Assembly: GCA_026986375.1 (NCBI GenBank) | Contig: JALSOQ010000013.1 | Span: forward strand, 1-64,000 | Origin: Archaeoglobaceae archaeon | Lineage (GTDB): Archaea > Halobacteriota > Archaeoglobi > Archaeoglobales > Archaeoglobaceae | DNA length: 64,000 nucleotides | Reading direction: 5' to 3' | In this document: one piece after another, positions 25,807 to 33,462 of the stretch | How the letters are laid out: each line of letters opens with the position of its first letter | Numbering within the stretch: the first letter of the stretch is position 1 | Notes under the pieces: generated by a model | The model's input: the letters and a program-made list of their open reading frames with translations, nothing else | The model's database searches: none | Told to the model about the DNA's origin: nothing | Position numbers and translations under genes: made by a program

Positions 25807-26253
25807 TCACTTCTTCCTTCTAACTACACCGACGGTCATACCCTTTCTTCCGGTGGACCTCGTCCTCTGACCTCTCACCTTCTTACCCTTAGCGTGCCTA
25901 ACTCCTCTGTAACACTTGATCCTGATCATCCTTTCGATGTCGAGCATCTTGGCGAAGTCCACATCTTTGGCGAGCAGATGGAGGTCTTTACCGGAATACG
26001 GATCCTTCCTCCTGTTGAACATCCAAGCCGGGAGTTTCTGCTCCAACTCCTCTTCGACGAGCTTTCTGAGTCTTTCTATGGTTTCGTCGTCGAGCTCTCC
26101 GAGCTTCTTGTTCGCGTCCACATCCAGAACGTTGCATATCGCCCTCGCCATTCTGAGCCCTATCCCCTTTATCCCCGTCAGGGCCATCATGACGCTCTTG
26201 TTACCGTCCAGATCCGTATCCGCAATCCTGACTATATGCTTGAACTCCGTCAT
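25807..26253 (-). CDS. rps13: 30S ribosomal protein uS13
   Basis: This 148-residue head protein of the small subunit contacts the P-site tRNA. Features are the helix-two-turn-helix ALTGIKGIGLRMARAICNVL and the C-terminal YRGVRHAKGKKVRGQRTRSTGRKGMTVGVVRRKK. It is the first gene of the ribosomal/rpo3 operon. Upstream, an AT-rich block ATATTTAAA (about 26288-26296) can serve promoters in either direction. Confidence 0.97.
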   Translation of the reverse strand: MTEFKHIVRIADTDLDGNKSVMMALTGIKGIGLRMARAICNVLDVDANKKLGELDDETIERLRKLVEEELEQKLPAWMFNRRKDPYSGKDLHLLAKDVDFAKMLDIERMIRIKCYRGVRHAKGKKVRGQRTRSTGRKGMTVGVVRRKK

Positions 26254-26326
26254 GTCATCACCGCTAACGGAGACGAATATTAAAACGATATTTAAAGGTT
26301 GTTGCTCTCGAAGGGCTTAGCGAAAG

Positions 26327-26995
26327 TTGGAGGAGGAACTCGGGAAGTGCAGTGACAAAAATCAGAAGTGGAAGAAGATTTATTATCAAGCGTTCATAGC
26401 TAAAGCGATTTACTGGACTTTGGCTGAGTCTATGAGGATTAAAACTGACGAGATGCTGGATCACTACTTTATTTACATTTCGAACGAGAGCTTGGTGGGA
26501 CCTTTTGATGAAAAGGATTTGAATTGCTACTGGTTCGCTATGAAGTATAGAGGCAACGATTCCGTTTCGATTTTGGACGTCTTTCCGAACATTTACTCTT
26601 ATGAGTATTCGGACGAGAAAGTTTTTTGCAACTGGTTTTTGAGTCAGTGTCCTAAAGTCGAGAAGGTTAATCCTACTGGGAGTTCCGTCGTGTGTAAGGT
26701 AGTGAACAAAGTTTACGGAAACAAAATTGAAGAAAAGGAGAAGGAGTGGACGAAGAGTTGCGGTAATCCGGGTGTTCTCCAAGACCTCTTGAAGAACTGC
26801 GGAGTTTACGAAACCGTTTTGATGCGAGAGTGGGACTGGCTCGGCGATTCGTATAACCCAGTTTCTTTAAGAATTATTTACAACACGGAGGGAAGAGTGA
26901 TAGTGATGAGATGTGAAATTACAAAAACTAAAACTGGAACATGGAATATGCAGTGCGGACCTGAGAAAAAACCAGCAACAAAGCCTATAACTTAA
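26327..26995 (+). CDS. Orphan protein, 222 residues, unrecognised
   Basis: I recognise no family. The frame opens with TTG at 26327, about 35 bases after an ATATTTAAAGG box; the next in-frame ATG is well inside. The protein has no signal peptide or clear membrane helix, is rich in Trp, Tyr and Cys (eight or nine cysteines spread along the chain), and carries a Lys/Glu-rich segment (NKIEEKEKEWTKSCG). It sits at the left edge of an AT-rich accessory island, and its stop converges on a frameshifted Tat lipoprotein gene, overlapping it by 4 bases. AT-rich codon use differs from the flanking ribosomal operon, hinting at foreign origin. Confidence 0.55.
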   Translation: MEEELGKCSDKNQKWKKIYYQAFIAKAIYWTLAESMRIKTDEMLDHYFIYISNESLVGPFDEKDLNCYWFAMKYRGNDSVSILDVFPNIYSYEYSDEKVFCNWFLSQCPKVEKVNPTGSSVVCKVVNKVYGNKIEEKEKEWTKSCGNPGVLQDLLKNCGVYETVLMREWDWLGDSYNPVSLRIIYNTEGRVIVMRCEITKTKTGTWNMQCGPEKKPATKPIT

Positions 26996-27868
26996 CTCAT
27001 AGATCTCCTAATCATTTCTAATTTTTTAAGACCTCTTTCATAGTATGCATCGGGCATAGTGTACCATCCTTCGGGATGATCAGCTGGTTCGTAACCCACT
27101 GGATGAGAGAGAATTTCAATCATCATGTTGTTTAACATATTCCAGTCCGTGAAACCGTAAAATCTTGCAGTGTTCCAAGGATCTTTCAAGTTGTAAGTTC
27201 CAACGCACGAAGCTACCTTACCGCAACCCTTTTCGACAAAAGTGAGATTAGCTACAACATCGTTTCCAACGACTCCATATATTGCAATAAGACCATATAC
27301 TTCTCCAAACTGTTTATTTACGAACCTTACAAATTTGGCTAAATCGCGTCCAAATGGTTTATATAAAATATGCTCTGTTTCTTTTATATACTTTTGCTGA
27401 GCATCTACATCTCCAATAGTAACATAAAACAAGGCTACTTTTTTTTCCAATTTCTTCAAGTTCTGATCTTGAAAGAGTATTTAGATCTTCAGTGGAAGGT
27501 CCTGGACCCTCTCCTATTATTATATCACCTTCTCTTATTTCCCAAGGGTAAACTACTATTCTTTTCCCATTTCTTTCAACAAAAAACGCTAAAACCTTTT
27601 CAACAGGAGCATAAACATCGATATACTGCTTTCCAATCTCTTCGATCTTTGGGATAATATCTCTTGGCACGGGTTTGACCCAAGGAGGATGCTCTAATTC
27701 AGGATGACCGCCTAAGGAAGGAGCGGGAGCGAAACTCTCGGAAGAACTGCTACTTCCAGACTTACCTGAACATCCTAACAAAGCCGTAGCTACTGCGATT
27801 CCACAGAGCTTCAAGAAATTTCTTCTACTCATTTTTCCATCTAGGATCCCATCGAGTGTTTCCACCAT
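26992..27868 (-). pseudogene. Tat-exported lipoprotein, frame broken at an A8 tract
   Basis: Two overlapping frames form one protein of about 290 residues. The first has a twin-arginine signal MSRRNFLKLCGIAVATALLGCSG with a lipobox Cys, a serine-rich linker and a domain ending RSELEEIGKK. The second continues VALFYVTIGDVDAQQ through HPEGWYTMPDAYYERG. The shift falls in a run of eight A on the minus strand (27439-27446); seven A would restore the frame. The exported domain is unrecognised. Start is ATG 27868 or Met13 at 27832. It could be a real mutation, a homopolymer sequencing error, or a site of transcriptional slippage. Confidence 0.65.
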
Positions 27869-27970
27869 GCAGTAATATTCTACTCAAAAAATAAAAACCT
27901 TTCTCACTTGGCAAAGGTAGTAAAAGCCTTTAAAAGCTTAGGGATTAAAACCCAAATAGAGGAAAAGTTT

Positions 27971-28443
27971 TTAAATATTGTATCTACCTTTTAGACCTTC
28001 CTTAACTTCTTCTAAGTTCTTTCCTTTGATTAAATCCTCTACAGCTTGAGTATCCAAAGCCAAGTATTCGTTAGTTTTTAATCCATAAACGATCAAATCT
28101 CTATCATTAGTCCAGATTGGAATATTTAACTTCAAAGCTAAGGCTATGAAAGGGGTATCTTCTGGATCGAATTCCTTAGCTATTTCATAGGCTTCTTGGA
28201 GTTTATCTTCGTAGAATTCTTTTGGGATAACATGAATTCTCGTAAAGAGCAATATTAAAGCGTTTTCGAACTCTAAAGATAAATCCTTAAGCTTTTTAGC
28301 GTGTTCGTGCAGTTCTGCTAACCCTTCTTCTGGTAGGATTAAATTCAGCTTCTCTTCCAATAATATAATTCTATACGAAAAGTTTTACCTTCTCTTCCCT
28401 TAATTAAGGCTGAAAAGATTACATTAGAATCTACTACGATCAC
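27971..28443 (-). pseudogene. vapC: VapC-type PIN toxin, frameshifted
   Basis: The gene starts with GTG at 28443, overlapping the antitoxin stop by 4 bases (GTGA), and reads VIVVDSNVIFSALIKGREGKTF before running out of frame at TGA near 28345. The second frame, readable from about 28378, gives SYRIILLEEKLNLILPEEGLAEL, EFDPEDTPFIALALKLNIPIWTND and a C-terminal helix, ending at 27971. Joined, they are a complete PIN-domain RNase of about 157 residues with acidic residues in VVDSN, LAEL, FDPED and WTND. One missing T in a T4 run (28378-28382 region) explains the shift. The intact antitoxin next to a broken toxin is consistent with tolerated decay. Confidence 0.72.
28032..28095. repeat. Toxin 3'-end repeat, copy 1
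   Basis: This 64-base segment of the frameshifted vapC matches 28753-28816 at 62 of 64 positions; the last 48 bases (28048-28095) are identical. The shared stretch encodes IVYGLKTNEYLALDT and following residues of the PIN C-terminus. Confidence 0.85.
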
Positions 28444-28673
28444 TTCAAAACACCTTTTTCTCTGTAAATTTTCTCGTATTTAGCCCAGACCTCTTTACAA
28501 GTTTTTTCAAACTCCTTCAGGTCCTTTTCGGTCAAACTAAGCTCGTCTGTTATTTTGTTCAATAAGGAAAGCACAATATATTTTTTAGCTTTTTCTTTTA
28601 ATTCCTTCTCCAATTTTATGTAATCCTCTAATTCGAGATCTTCCGGAACTTCGATCTGAATAATCTTAGCCAT
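28440..28673 (-). CDS. vapB: VapB-like antitoxin
   Basis: This 77-residue protein begins with a beta strand (KIIQIEVPEDL) and continues as charged helices (IKLEKELKEKAKKYIVLSLLNKITDEL, LKEFEKTCKEVWAKYEKIYREKG). It overlaps the PIN toxin start by GTGA. The small charged antitoxin followed by a coupled PIN protein is the standard VapBC arrangement in hyperthermophilic archaea. It also follows the second, more decayed toxin copy by 21 bases, so it sits between two broken toxins. Confidence 0.75.
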   Translation of the reverse strand: MAKIIQIEVPEDLELEDYIKLEKELKEKAKKYIVLSLLNKITDELSLTEKDLKEFEKTCKEVWAKYEKIYREKGVLK

Positions 28674-28694
28674 AGGGTTAGATAGTATTCGAGC

Positions 28695-29074
28695 TTATAA
28701 ATACCTTCTCTTTAAGTCTTCTCTAACTTCTTCTAAACTTTTGCCTTTAAGTAAATCCTCTACAGCCCGAGTATCCAAAGCCAAGTATTCGTTAGTTTTT
28801 AATCCATAAACGATCATAGCCTTATCGTTAGTTCAAATAGGAATGTTAAGCTTTAAGGCTAAAGCTATGAAAGGCCAACCATCGATGTCAAATTTTTCAG
28901 CTAACTTTTTAGCTGATTCGACGATTTCAGCATTCTCTTCAGTATTCTATGCCTATGCTTATCGACTTCTTCCAGCGTGAAGTAAGGAGCATACAACTCC
29001 AAAAATTCGGAGAAAAACATCCATCGCACTCTTCCATCCTTGAGTATTTTGTTAGTATCAACGACCAATTTCAT
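28695..29074 (-). pseudogene. Second PIN toxin, frameshift plus in-frame TGA
   Basis: ATG at 29074 starts MKLVVDTNKILKDGRVRW and FFSEFLELYAPYFTLEEVDKH, then the frame shifts near HRILK. The next frame reads EENAEIVESAKKLAEKFDIDGWPFIALALKLNIPI-stop-TNDKAMIVYGLKTNEYLALDT and ends at 28695. The stop (TGA at 28835-28833) replaces the Trp of PIWTND seen in copy 1. The N-terminal half differs from copy 1 while the 3' end is nearly identical at DNA level. A strong CTATATATAAAAAG box lies at about 29104-29117. The gene is not functional as read. Confidence 0.72.
28753..28816. repeat. Toxin 3'-end repeat, copy 2
   Basis: Partner of 28032-28095 in direct orientation, 62 of 64 bases identical. Similarity drops sharply beyond both ends, and the N-terminal halves of the two toxins are unrelated at DNA level. 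Confidence 0.85.
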
Positions 29075-29130
29075 TCTCAATCCTCTGGCGAATGGATTTC
29101 TTTTTATATATAGCTACTCGAAGAATAATC

Positions 29131-29946
29131 CTAAGGAAATCTTAAATCTTCCGGTAATTCCACCTTGGGTTTTATCCAAACCCCGCTCCTTCCTATTATC
29201 GATCCTTCGACGACGCACCTTTCTTCCATGAAAACCTTATCCGCCCTTATCTGCCCGAGCACCGTGCTACCTCTAACCAGATAGACCTCCTTACCCTCCA
29301 CGGCCCCGTGAACCCTGCTCGAATCTATTATTACGATTTCACCTTTGACGCTACCGTAAAGCTCAGCTCTTTCCACTAAAACGCCCTTCGCCTTCACGTT
29401 CCCCAAAACCCTGCTCTCCGAAATGTAAACGTCTCTGTCGGTTTTTATCGTGTCTATGTTCATCACGGTGTTCTCGGGCACTTCGAGCGGAGAAACGAAC
29501 TCCTCCACTTCGAAGAGCTTCTCAGCTTCCTCAAGCTTCCCCAACCTGAGCAGTTCGAGGAGGTAGAGGAATATGAACATCACAATCGGCATCGGATCCT
29601 GAATCGTTATCAATCCCTTGGCTTCGAACCCGTTCTTAATCCTGACGTTCCTCCCTATCTCCAAATCCCCGAAGACCGTCAGCCTACCTTCTATAGCGGT
29701 GAATTCCCCTATGTAAGCGTCGCCTTTGCTTATGACGTTTCCCTTCACGTTGCACCAAGCTCCCAGCCTTACCTCTTCCCTTCCGAAGACATCCCCCTCT
29801 ATTTTGGTCTTTTCACCCACTACGACTTTCCTCGCCATTATACCGTAACCTATTTCGCTGTTCGCACCGATTAGGGCGTCTCCTTCGACGATTAAATTCC
29901 TCTCCTCGAACTTCGTGTTCGCCGGTATCACCAACCTCTCCAGCAT
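29131..29946 (-). CDS. Bactofilin-like beta-helix protein with a central hydrophobic insert
   Basis: This 271-residue protein has two runs of short beta-strand repeats (about 15-115 and 155-265) of the polymer-forming/acyltransferase-like beta-helix type. Examples are LIVEGDALIGANSEIGYGIMARKVVVG, VEGKEVYLVRGSTVLGQIRADKV and VVEGSIIGRSGVWI. Between them is PIVMFIFLYLLELLRLG, long and hydrophobic enough to contact a membrane, then a helical EEAEKLFEVEEF. It starts one base after the apgM stop, so it is the downstream gene of that operon. Annotation as an acyltransferase by hexapeptide similarity would be misleading; no catalytic His is obvious. Confidence 0.7.
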   Translation of the reverse strand: MLERLVIPANTKFEERNLIVEGDALIGANSEIGYGIMARKVVVGEKTKIEGDVFGREEVRLGAWCNVKGNVISKGDAYIGEFTAIEGRLTVFGDLEIGRNVRIKNGFEAKGLITIQDPMPIVMFIFLYLLELLRLGKLEEAEKLFEVEEFVSPLEVPENTVMNIDTIKTDRDVYISESRVLGNVKAKGVLVERAELYGSVKGEIVIIDSSRVHGAVEGKEVYLVRGSTVLGQIRADKVFMEERCVVEGSIIGRSGVWIKPKVELPEDLRFP

Positions 29947-29947
29947 A

Positions 29948-31183
29948 CTACGCCCCGAACTTCTCCGCTCTATCTATTAAATCCGTTACTATGTTCATCA
30001 GATCCAGACCCCTTATCCTGCACAACCCACCCTTACACGCCGAAAACTCGTCGAAGCTCTTCACGTCGTCAACCCTCACACCTTCGTGGACGATTACGAT
30101 CGGAACCGGATCTCCGGTATGCTCCTTGGCCGTGACTGGGGTGGAATGGTCGGCCGTTACTATCAAACAGACCTTGGAGAAGTCCAACTTCAGGAGGGGT
30201 TCGAAGTGTGTGTCTAGCTTTTCTATGAACTCCCTCTTTCCCTCAAAATCTCCGTCGTGTCCGAGTTCGTCCGTCGCTTTGAAGTGTAGCAGAACGAAGT
30301 CGTGGGTTTCCAATGCCTTCAGCGCCGCTTCGATCTTTCCTTTAACGTTCGTGTTCTTGCTACCCGTAGCACCTTCGACCTCTATCACATCTCCTCCCAA
30401 AATCCTTCCTATCCCCTTTATGAGCGTCGTTCCCGCGATAACGGCAAGTTTCATACCGTATCTGCTTTCAAAAGGAGGAATGTGCGGAACCCTCCCAACA
30501 CCCCTCAGCAAGAGAACGTTCGCCTTCGGCAAACCCTTTTTTGCCCTCTCCTCGTTCAGCGGATGTCTGTCGAGGATTTCGTGAGCTTTCTCCATGAAGT
30601 AGTTCACTATCTTGGCAGTCCTCCTCGCGCTCTCGTCGTCGCTCAGCGGTCTGCACCTCTGAACCTTCTCTCCCACCTTGTGCGGGTCGGTGTCCGTAAT
30701 CTTGTCCGACAGATTCTTTCCCCTAAAAACCAAAGCCCCTCTGTGCCCGCTCCCCCTTCTGAATACGAACTCCACACCGAATTCGCTCAAGTCTATTCCT
30801 TCATTTACCGCCTTCACAAGCTCGTCGGTATCGCTTATCCTTCCCGCCCTCCTGTCCACTACTACCTTGTCGAAAACGCTTCCTTCTCCTTCCACGGTTC
30901 CGAAGTTGACTCTGAAGGCGATGTCTCCGGGTTTTACATCGATGCCCGCTCCAGCAGCTTCTATCGGCCCTCTGCCGGTATAGTATTCGTAAGGGTCGTA
31001 ACCCAAGAGGGCGAGGTGACCGGTATCGCTTCCCGGTCTTACTCCCGGGGCAATAGTGTCCATTATTCCGTTTATACCCATCTCCGCAAGCCTGTCCATG
31101 TTCGGCTTTTTTGCAGAACTGAGGGGTGTTTTTGATCCTCTATCGGAAAGACCGTCGATGACTACTAAAAGGACTTTTTTCAT
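29948..31183 (-). CDS. apgM: 2,3-bisphosphoglycerate-independent phosphoglycerate mutase, archaeal type
   Basis: This 411-residue alkaline-phosphatase-superfamily enzyme interconverts 3- and 2-phosphoglycerate. Motifs: VVIDGLSDRGSKTPLSSAKKPNMDRLAEMG at the N-terminus, PGSDTGHLALLGYDPYEYYTGRGPIEAAGAG with the active Ser in the SDT, LLHFKATDELGHDGD and VTADHSTPVTAKEHTGDPVP for metal ions. An ATTTTAAATC box about 25 bases upstream of the ATG predicts a leaderless start. Confidence 0.95.
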   Translation of the reverse strand: MKKVLLVVIDGLSDRGSKTPLSSAKKPNMDRLAEMGINGIMDTIAPGVRPGSDTGHLALLGYDPYEYYTGRGPIEAAGAGIDVKPGDIAFRVNFGTVEGEGSVFDKVVVDRRAGRISDTDELVKAVNEGIDLSEFGVEFVFRRGSGHRGALVFRGKNLSDKITDTDPHKVGEKVQRCRPLSDDESARRTAKIVNYFMEKAHEILDRHPLNEERAKKGLPKANVLLLRGVGRVPHIPPFESRYGMKLAVIAGTTLIKGIGRILGGDVIEVEGATGSKNTNVKGKIEAALKALETHDFVLLHFKATDELGHDGDFEGKREFIEKLDTHFEPLLKLDFSKVCLIVTADHSTPVTAKEHTGDPVPIVIVHEGVRVDDVKSFDEFSACKGGLCRIRGLDLMNIVTDLIDRAEKFGA

Positions 31184-31233
31184 GCGTCTAAATCGATCGA
31201 ATGATTTAAAATCGTTTTGAAAAATTCAAAAAA

Positions 31234-31488
31234 TCAATACTCGTCCTCTTCGAAGTAGAAATCCTCCTCTTCCTCCTCGAATTCCTCCAATTCTTCCTCT
31301 TCTTCCTCCATTTCCTCTTCGAGTTCTTCGAGTTCGTATTCTTCGTTCGTATCCAAGTGGAGGAATTTGCCGTTCTGGTAGATCATAACCGCCCCGCAGA
31401 GCTTACACTGAACTTCCATTCCTTCATATAAATCGCTGAGCTCTATTTCTTCCCCGCAATACGGACACCTTATGAGCTTCACCACCAT
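31234..31488 (-). CDS. Zinc-ribbon protein with an extreme acidic tail
   Basis: This 84-residue protein has a CxxC-x16-CxxC zinc ribbon (Cys8, 11, 28, 31: RCPYCGEEIEL and VQCKLCGAVM) and then a tail of roughly 35 residues that is mostly Glu with Tyr and Phe. The ribbon resembles the LysW/AAA carrier fold, but the C-terminal EDWGE of LysW is absent (it ends FEEDEY), so lysine biosynthesis is not indicated. The acidic tail suggests a protein- or polycation-binding partner. It lies between tyrA-pheA and apgM on the same strand, with its own T-rich trailer (oligo-T on the minus strand at about 31213-31231). Confidence 0.75.
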   Translation of the reverse strand: MVVKLIRCPYCGEEIELSDLYEGMEVQCKLCGAVMIYQNGKFLHLDTNEEYELEELEEEMEEEEEELEEFEEEEEDFYFEEDEY

Positions 31489-31552
31489 ATCTCACCCACC
31501 TCGACGAACCAAATTTAAATTTTTTCGTCGATCCGACGGCCCTTAACACCAC

Positions 31553-33418
31553 CTACCACACATCGAGCCTGTCGATCTCGTCGAAAACGCCCACTATCTT
31601 GTAGAACGTCGTGACCTCCTTCAGCTCTACGAGATCCTCTTCGCTCAGATCTTTCTCTACTTCGACGAAGAATATGTAGTCCCCCAAACCCGTCCTCGCC
31701 GGACGTGATTCGAGCTTTCTCATATTTATGCCCTTCTTGTAGAACACCTCCAAAACATCCTTCAGAGCTCCGGGTCTGTCTTCCACTCCGAAGAAAAGCG
31801 AAGTTATCGCTCCCCTCCTTTCTCCCCTTCCCCTCTTCCTTATCAGATAGAACCTCGTAACGTTTCTACCAACGTCCTGAATACCCTTCCTGAGAATGAA
31901 GAGCTTGTGGAGCCTTGCGGCATTTTCTGAAACTATCGCGGCGGAGTATTCGTCCAAGAGCTCTATGGCATCCGACGTGCTCGAAGTGTATCTGACTTCG
32001 GCGTGGGGGAGGTAGTTGTTTATGAATCCCATGCACTGAGCTATCGCCTGAGGGTGGGAGTAAACCCTCCTTATCTCTCTAAGCGGTATCTTTCTCTTAG
32101 CCACCAAGCAGTGAATCACTTCGAGCTTCGTCTCTCCGAAAACCTCAACGTCGTGGTTCAGCAGAGCATCCAAGACGGGAAGGACGGTTCCGTTTACCGA
32201 ATTCTCTATCGGAACCAAACCGTAGTCAACCTTCTCCTCATCCACCATCTTGATTATCTCGTCCGTTGTGGAACAGTAAACCAGAGGCAGCCTCGATCCG
32301 ACGAGCCTCAAAGCGACCTCTTCGCTGAAGCTTCCCATAGGGCCCAAAACGGCCAACCTCTTTCGAATACCCAAAATCTTGTATTCTTCCTCCTTCGTAA
32401 GGTTCATTATGGCCTCGAACGCGTTCTGGACGTATAGCGGATTGAGGTTAGTTCTGACGAGCAGATCCCTTATCTTGAACTCCTCTATGTCCGTAAGTTC
32501 TATCGGCTCGTTCCTCGCCCTCTTGTGGATCGCTATCTTCTTGCCGGCGTTCACCCTCCTCTCTATCAGCCTCAGAATTAGGGAATCTATCGCCCTTATG
32601 TATCCCCTGAGCAGATCTAAATCCTCGACATCCAAAGTCGCCTTGTAAGCGTCGAGAATGAGCGTGCTGTCCTCGTAATCTCTGTATTTCGTCTTGAGAG
32701 ACTTGAACAACCTGTGGAACTCCTTCTCATCCTTCAGCTTTTCGTTCAAATCGATCACGCTTTTGACGAACTCATCCCTAAGCTTTTCGGCGTTCTTCTG
32801 AATGTGGTAATACATCCTCCAGTCCTGATTTAGGATTCTGGAGGCGAGCTTGTAAAGGACGCAGAATATGGGAGAAGCGTATTGTAAATCGCCTCCGCCG
32901 ATCCTATCCGCCAGAAAGTTGGCCATAGCAAGAAGGACGAAGTGGCTTATCCCCTGAATTTCCGCCATCTTCTCATCATGCCTCTCCCTCGGTAGGTAGC
33001 TTATTATCGCTCCGGCCCTCCTGAATTCGTCCAAAATGACCTTCTCCTCCTCCCTCCCGGATTCTACGACCACTATTATGTTCGAAAGTCCGATCTCGCT
33101 CCTTGGCCCGAACATCGGATGGATGCTTAGGTAGTCGAAACCCGATTCGTCGAAAAGCTTGAGAATACGGGACTTTATCGAAGATATGTCGACGAGCAAG
33201 GCGTTCGGATTTGCATAGCGCTTTATGTTTTCTAAGGCGTCACCTACGGCATCCATCGGGACGCAAACGAATATTACGTCGTAATCCTTAATTCGATCCA
33301 ACTCAACGTCTCTCCTACTCTCGATTACGTCGTATCCGGCGACGTCGTATCCCCTTGAGAAGAAGAAATCTTTGAAGAAGCTACCCATTCCCCCTACTCC
33401 GTATATGAGAATTTTCAT
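31553..33418 (-). CDS. Fused prephenate dehydrogenase / chorismate mutase / prephenate dehydratase
   Basis: This 621-residue protein covers the steps from chorismate to both hydroxyphenylpyruvate and phenylpyruvate. Domains in order: TyrA Rossmann domain (1-255; IYGVGGMGSFFKDFF, HPMFGPRSEIG), AroQ chorismate mutase helices (about 263-345; LRGYIRAIDSLILRLIERR), prephenate dehydratase (about 355-535; LGPMGSFSEEVAL, VPIENSVNGTV, the NVTRFYLI motif), and ACT regulatory domain (about 545-615; LFFGVEDRPGALKDVL, KLESRPARTG). The ESRP motif usually mediates Phe feedback. The same fusion is known from Archaeoglobus fulgidus. It diverges from the phosphoribulokinase gene; a palindromic ACTATATAAC box sits between them. 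Confidence 0.93.
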   Translation of the reverse strand: MKILIYGVGGMGSFFKDFFFSRGYDVAGYDVIESRRDVELDRIKDYDVIFVCVPMDAVGDALENIKRYANPNALLVDISSIKSRILKLFDESGFDYLSIHPMFGPRSEIGLSNIIVVVESGREEEKVILDEFRRAGAIISYLPRERHDEKMAEIQGISHFVLLAMANFLADRIGGGDLQYASPIFCVLYKLASRILNQDWRMYYHIQKNAEKLRDEFVKSVIDLNEKLKDEKEFHRLFKSLKTKYRDYEDSTLILDAYKATLDVEDLDLLRGYIRAIDSLILRLIERRVNAGKKIAIHKRARNEPIELTDIEEFKIRDLLVRTNLNPLYVQNAFEAIMNLTKEEEYKILGIRKRLAVLGPMGSFSEEVALRLVGSRLPLVYCSTTDEIIKMVDEEKVDYGLVPIENSVNGTVLPVLDALLNHDVEVFGETKLEVIHCLVAKRKIPLREIRRVYSHPQAIAQCMGFINNYLPHAEVRYTSSTSDAIELLDEYSAAIVSENAARLHKLFILRKGIQDVGRNVTRFYLIRKRGRGERRGAITSLFFGVEDRPGALKDVLEVFYKKGINMRKLESRPARTGLGDYIFFVEVEKDLSEEDLVELKEVTTFYKIVGVFDEIDRLDVW

Positions 33419-33462
33419 CCCTACCGCAAACGCTAAAAGGAACTATATAACTTTTTTCTCGG

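Noticed and set aside
28833-28835. TGA read as Trp in the second PIN toxin
   Set aside because: The gene also carries a frameshift, and many genes in this window use TGA as their true stop, so reassignment is not credible.
30302-31135. 277-residue plus-strand frame opposite apgM
   Set aside because: Antisense of a conserved enzyme; no start signal or recognisable fold.
31234-31488. LysW of lysine/arginine biosynthesis
   Set aside because: The C-terminal EDWGE is missing and no lysX/lysZ-type genes are nearby.
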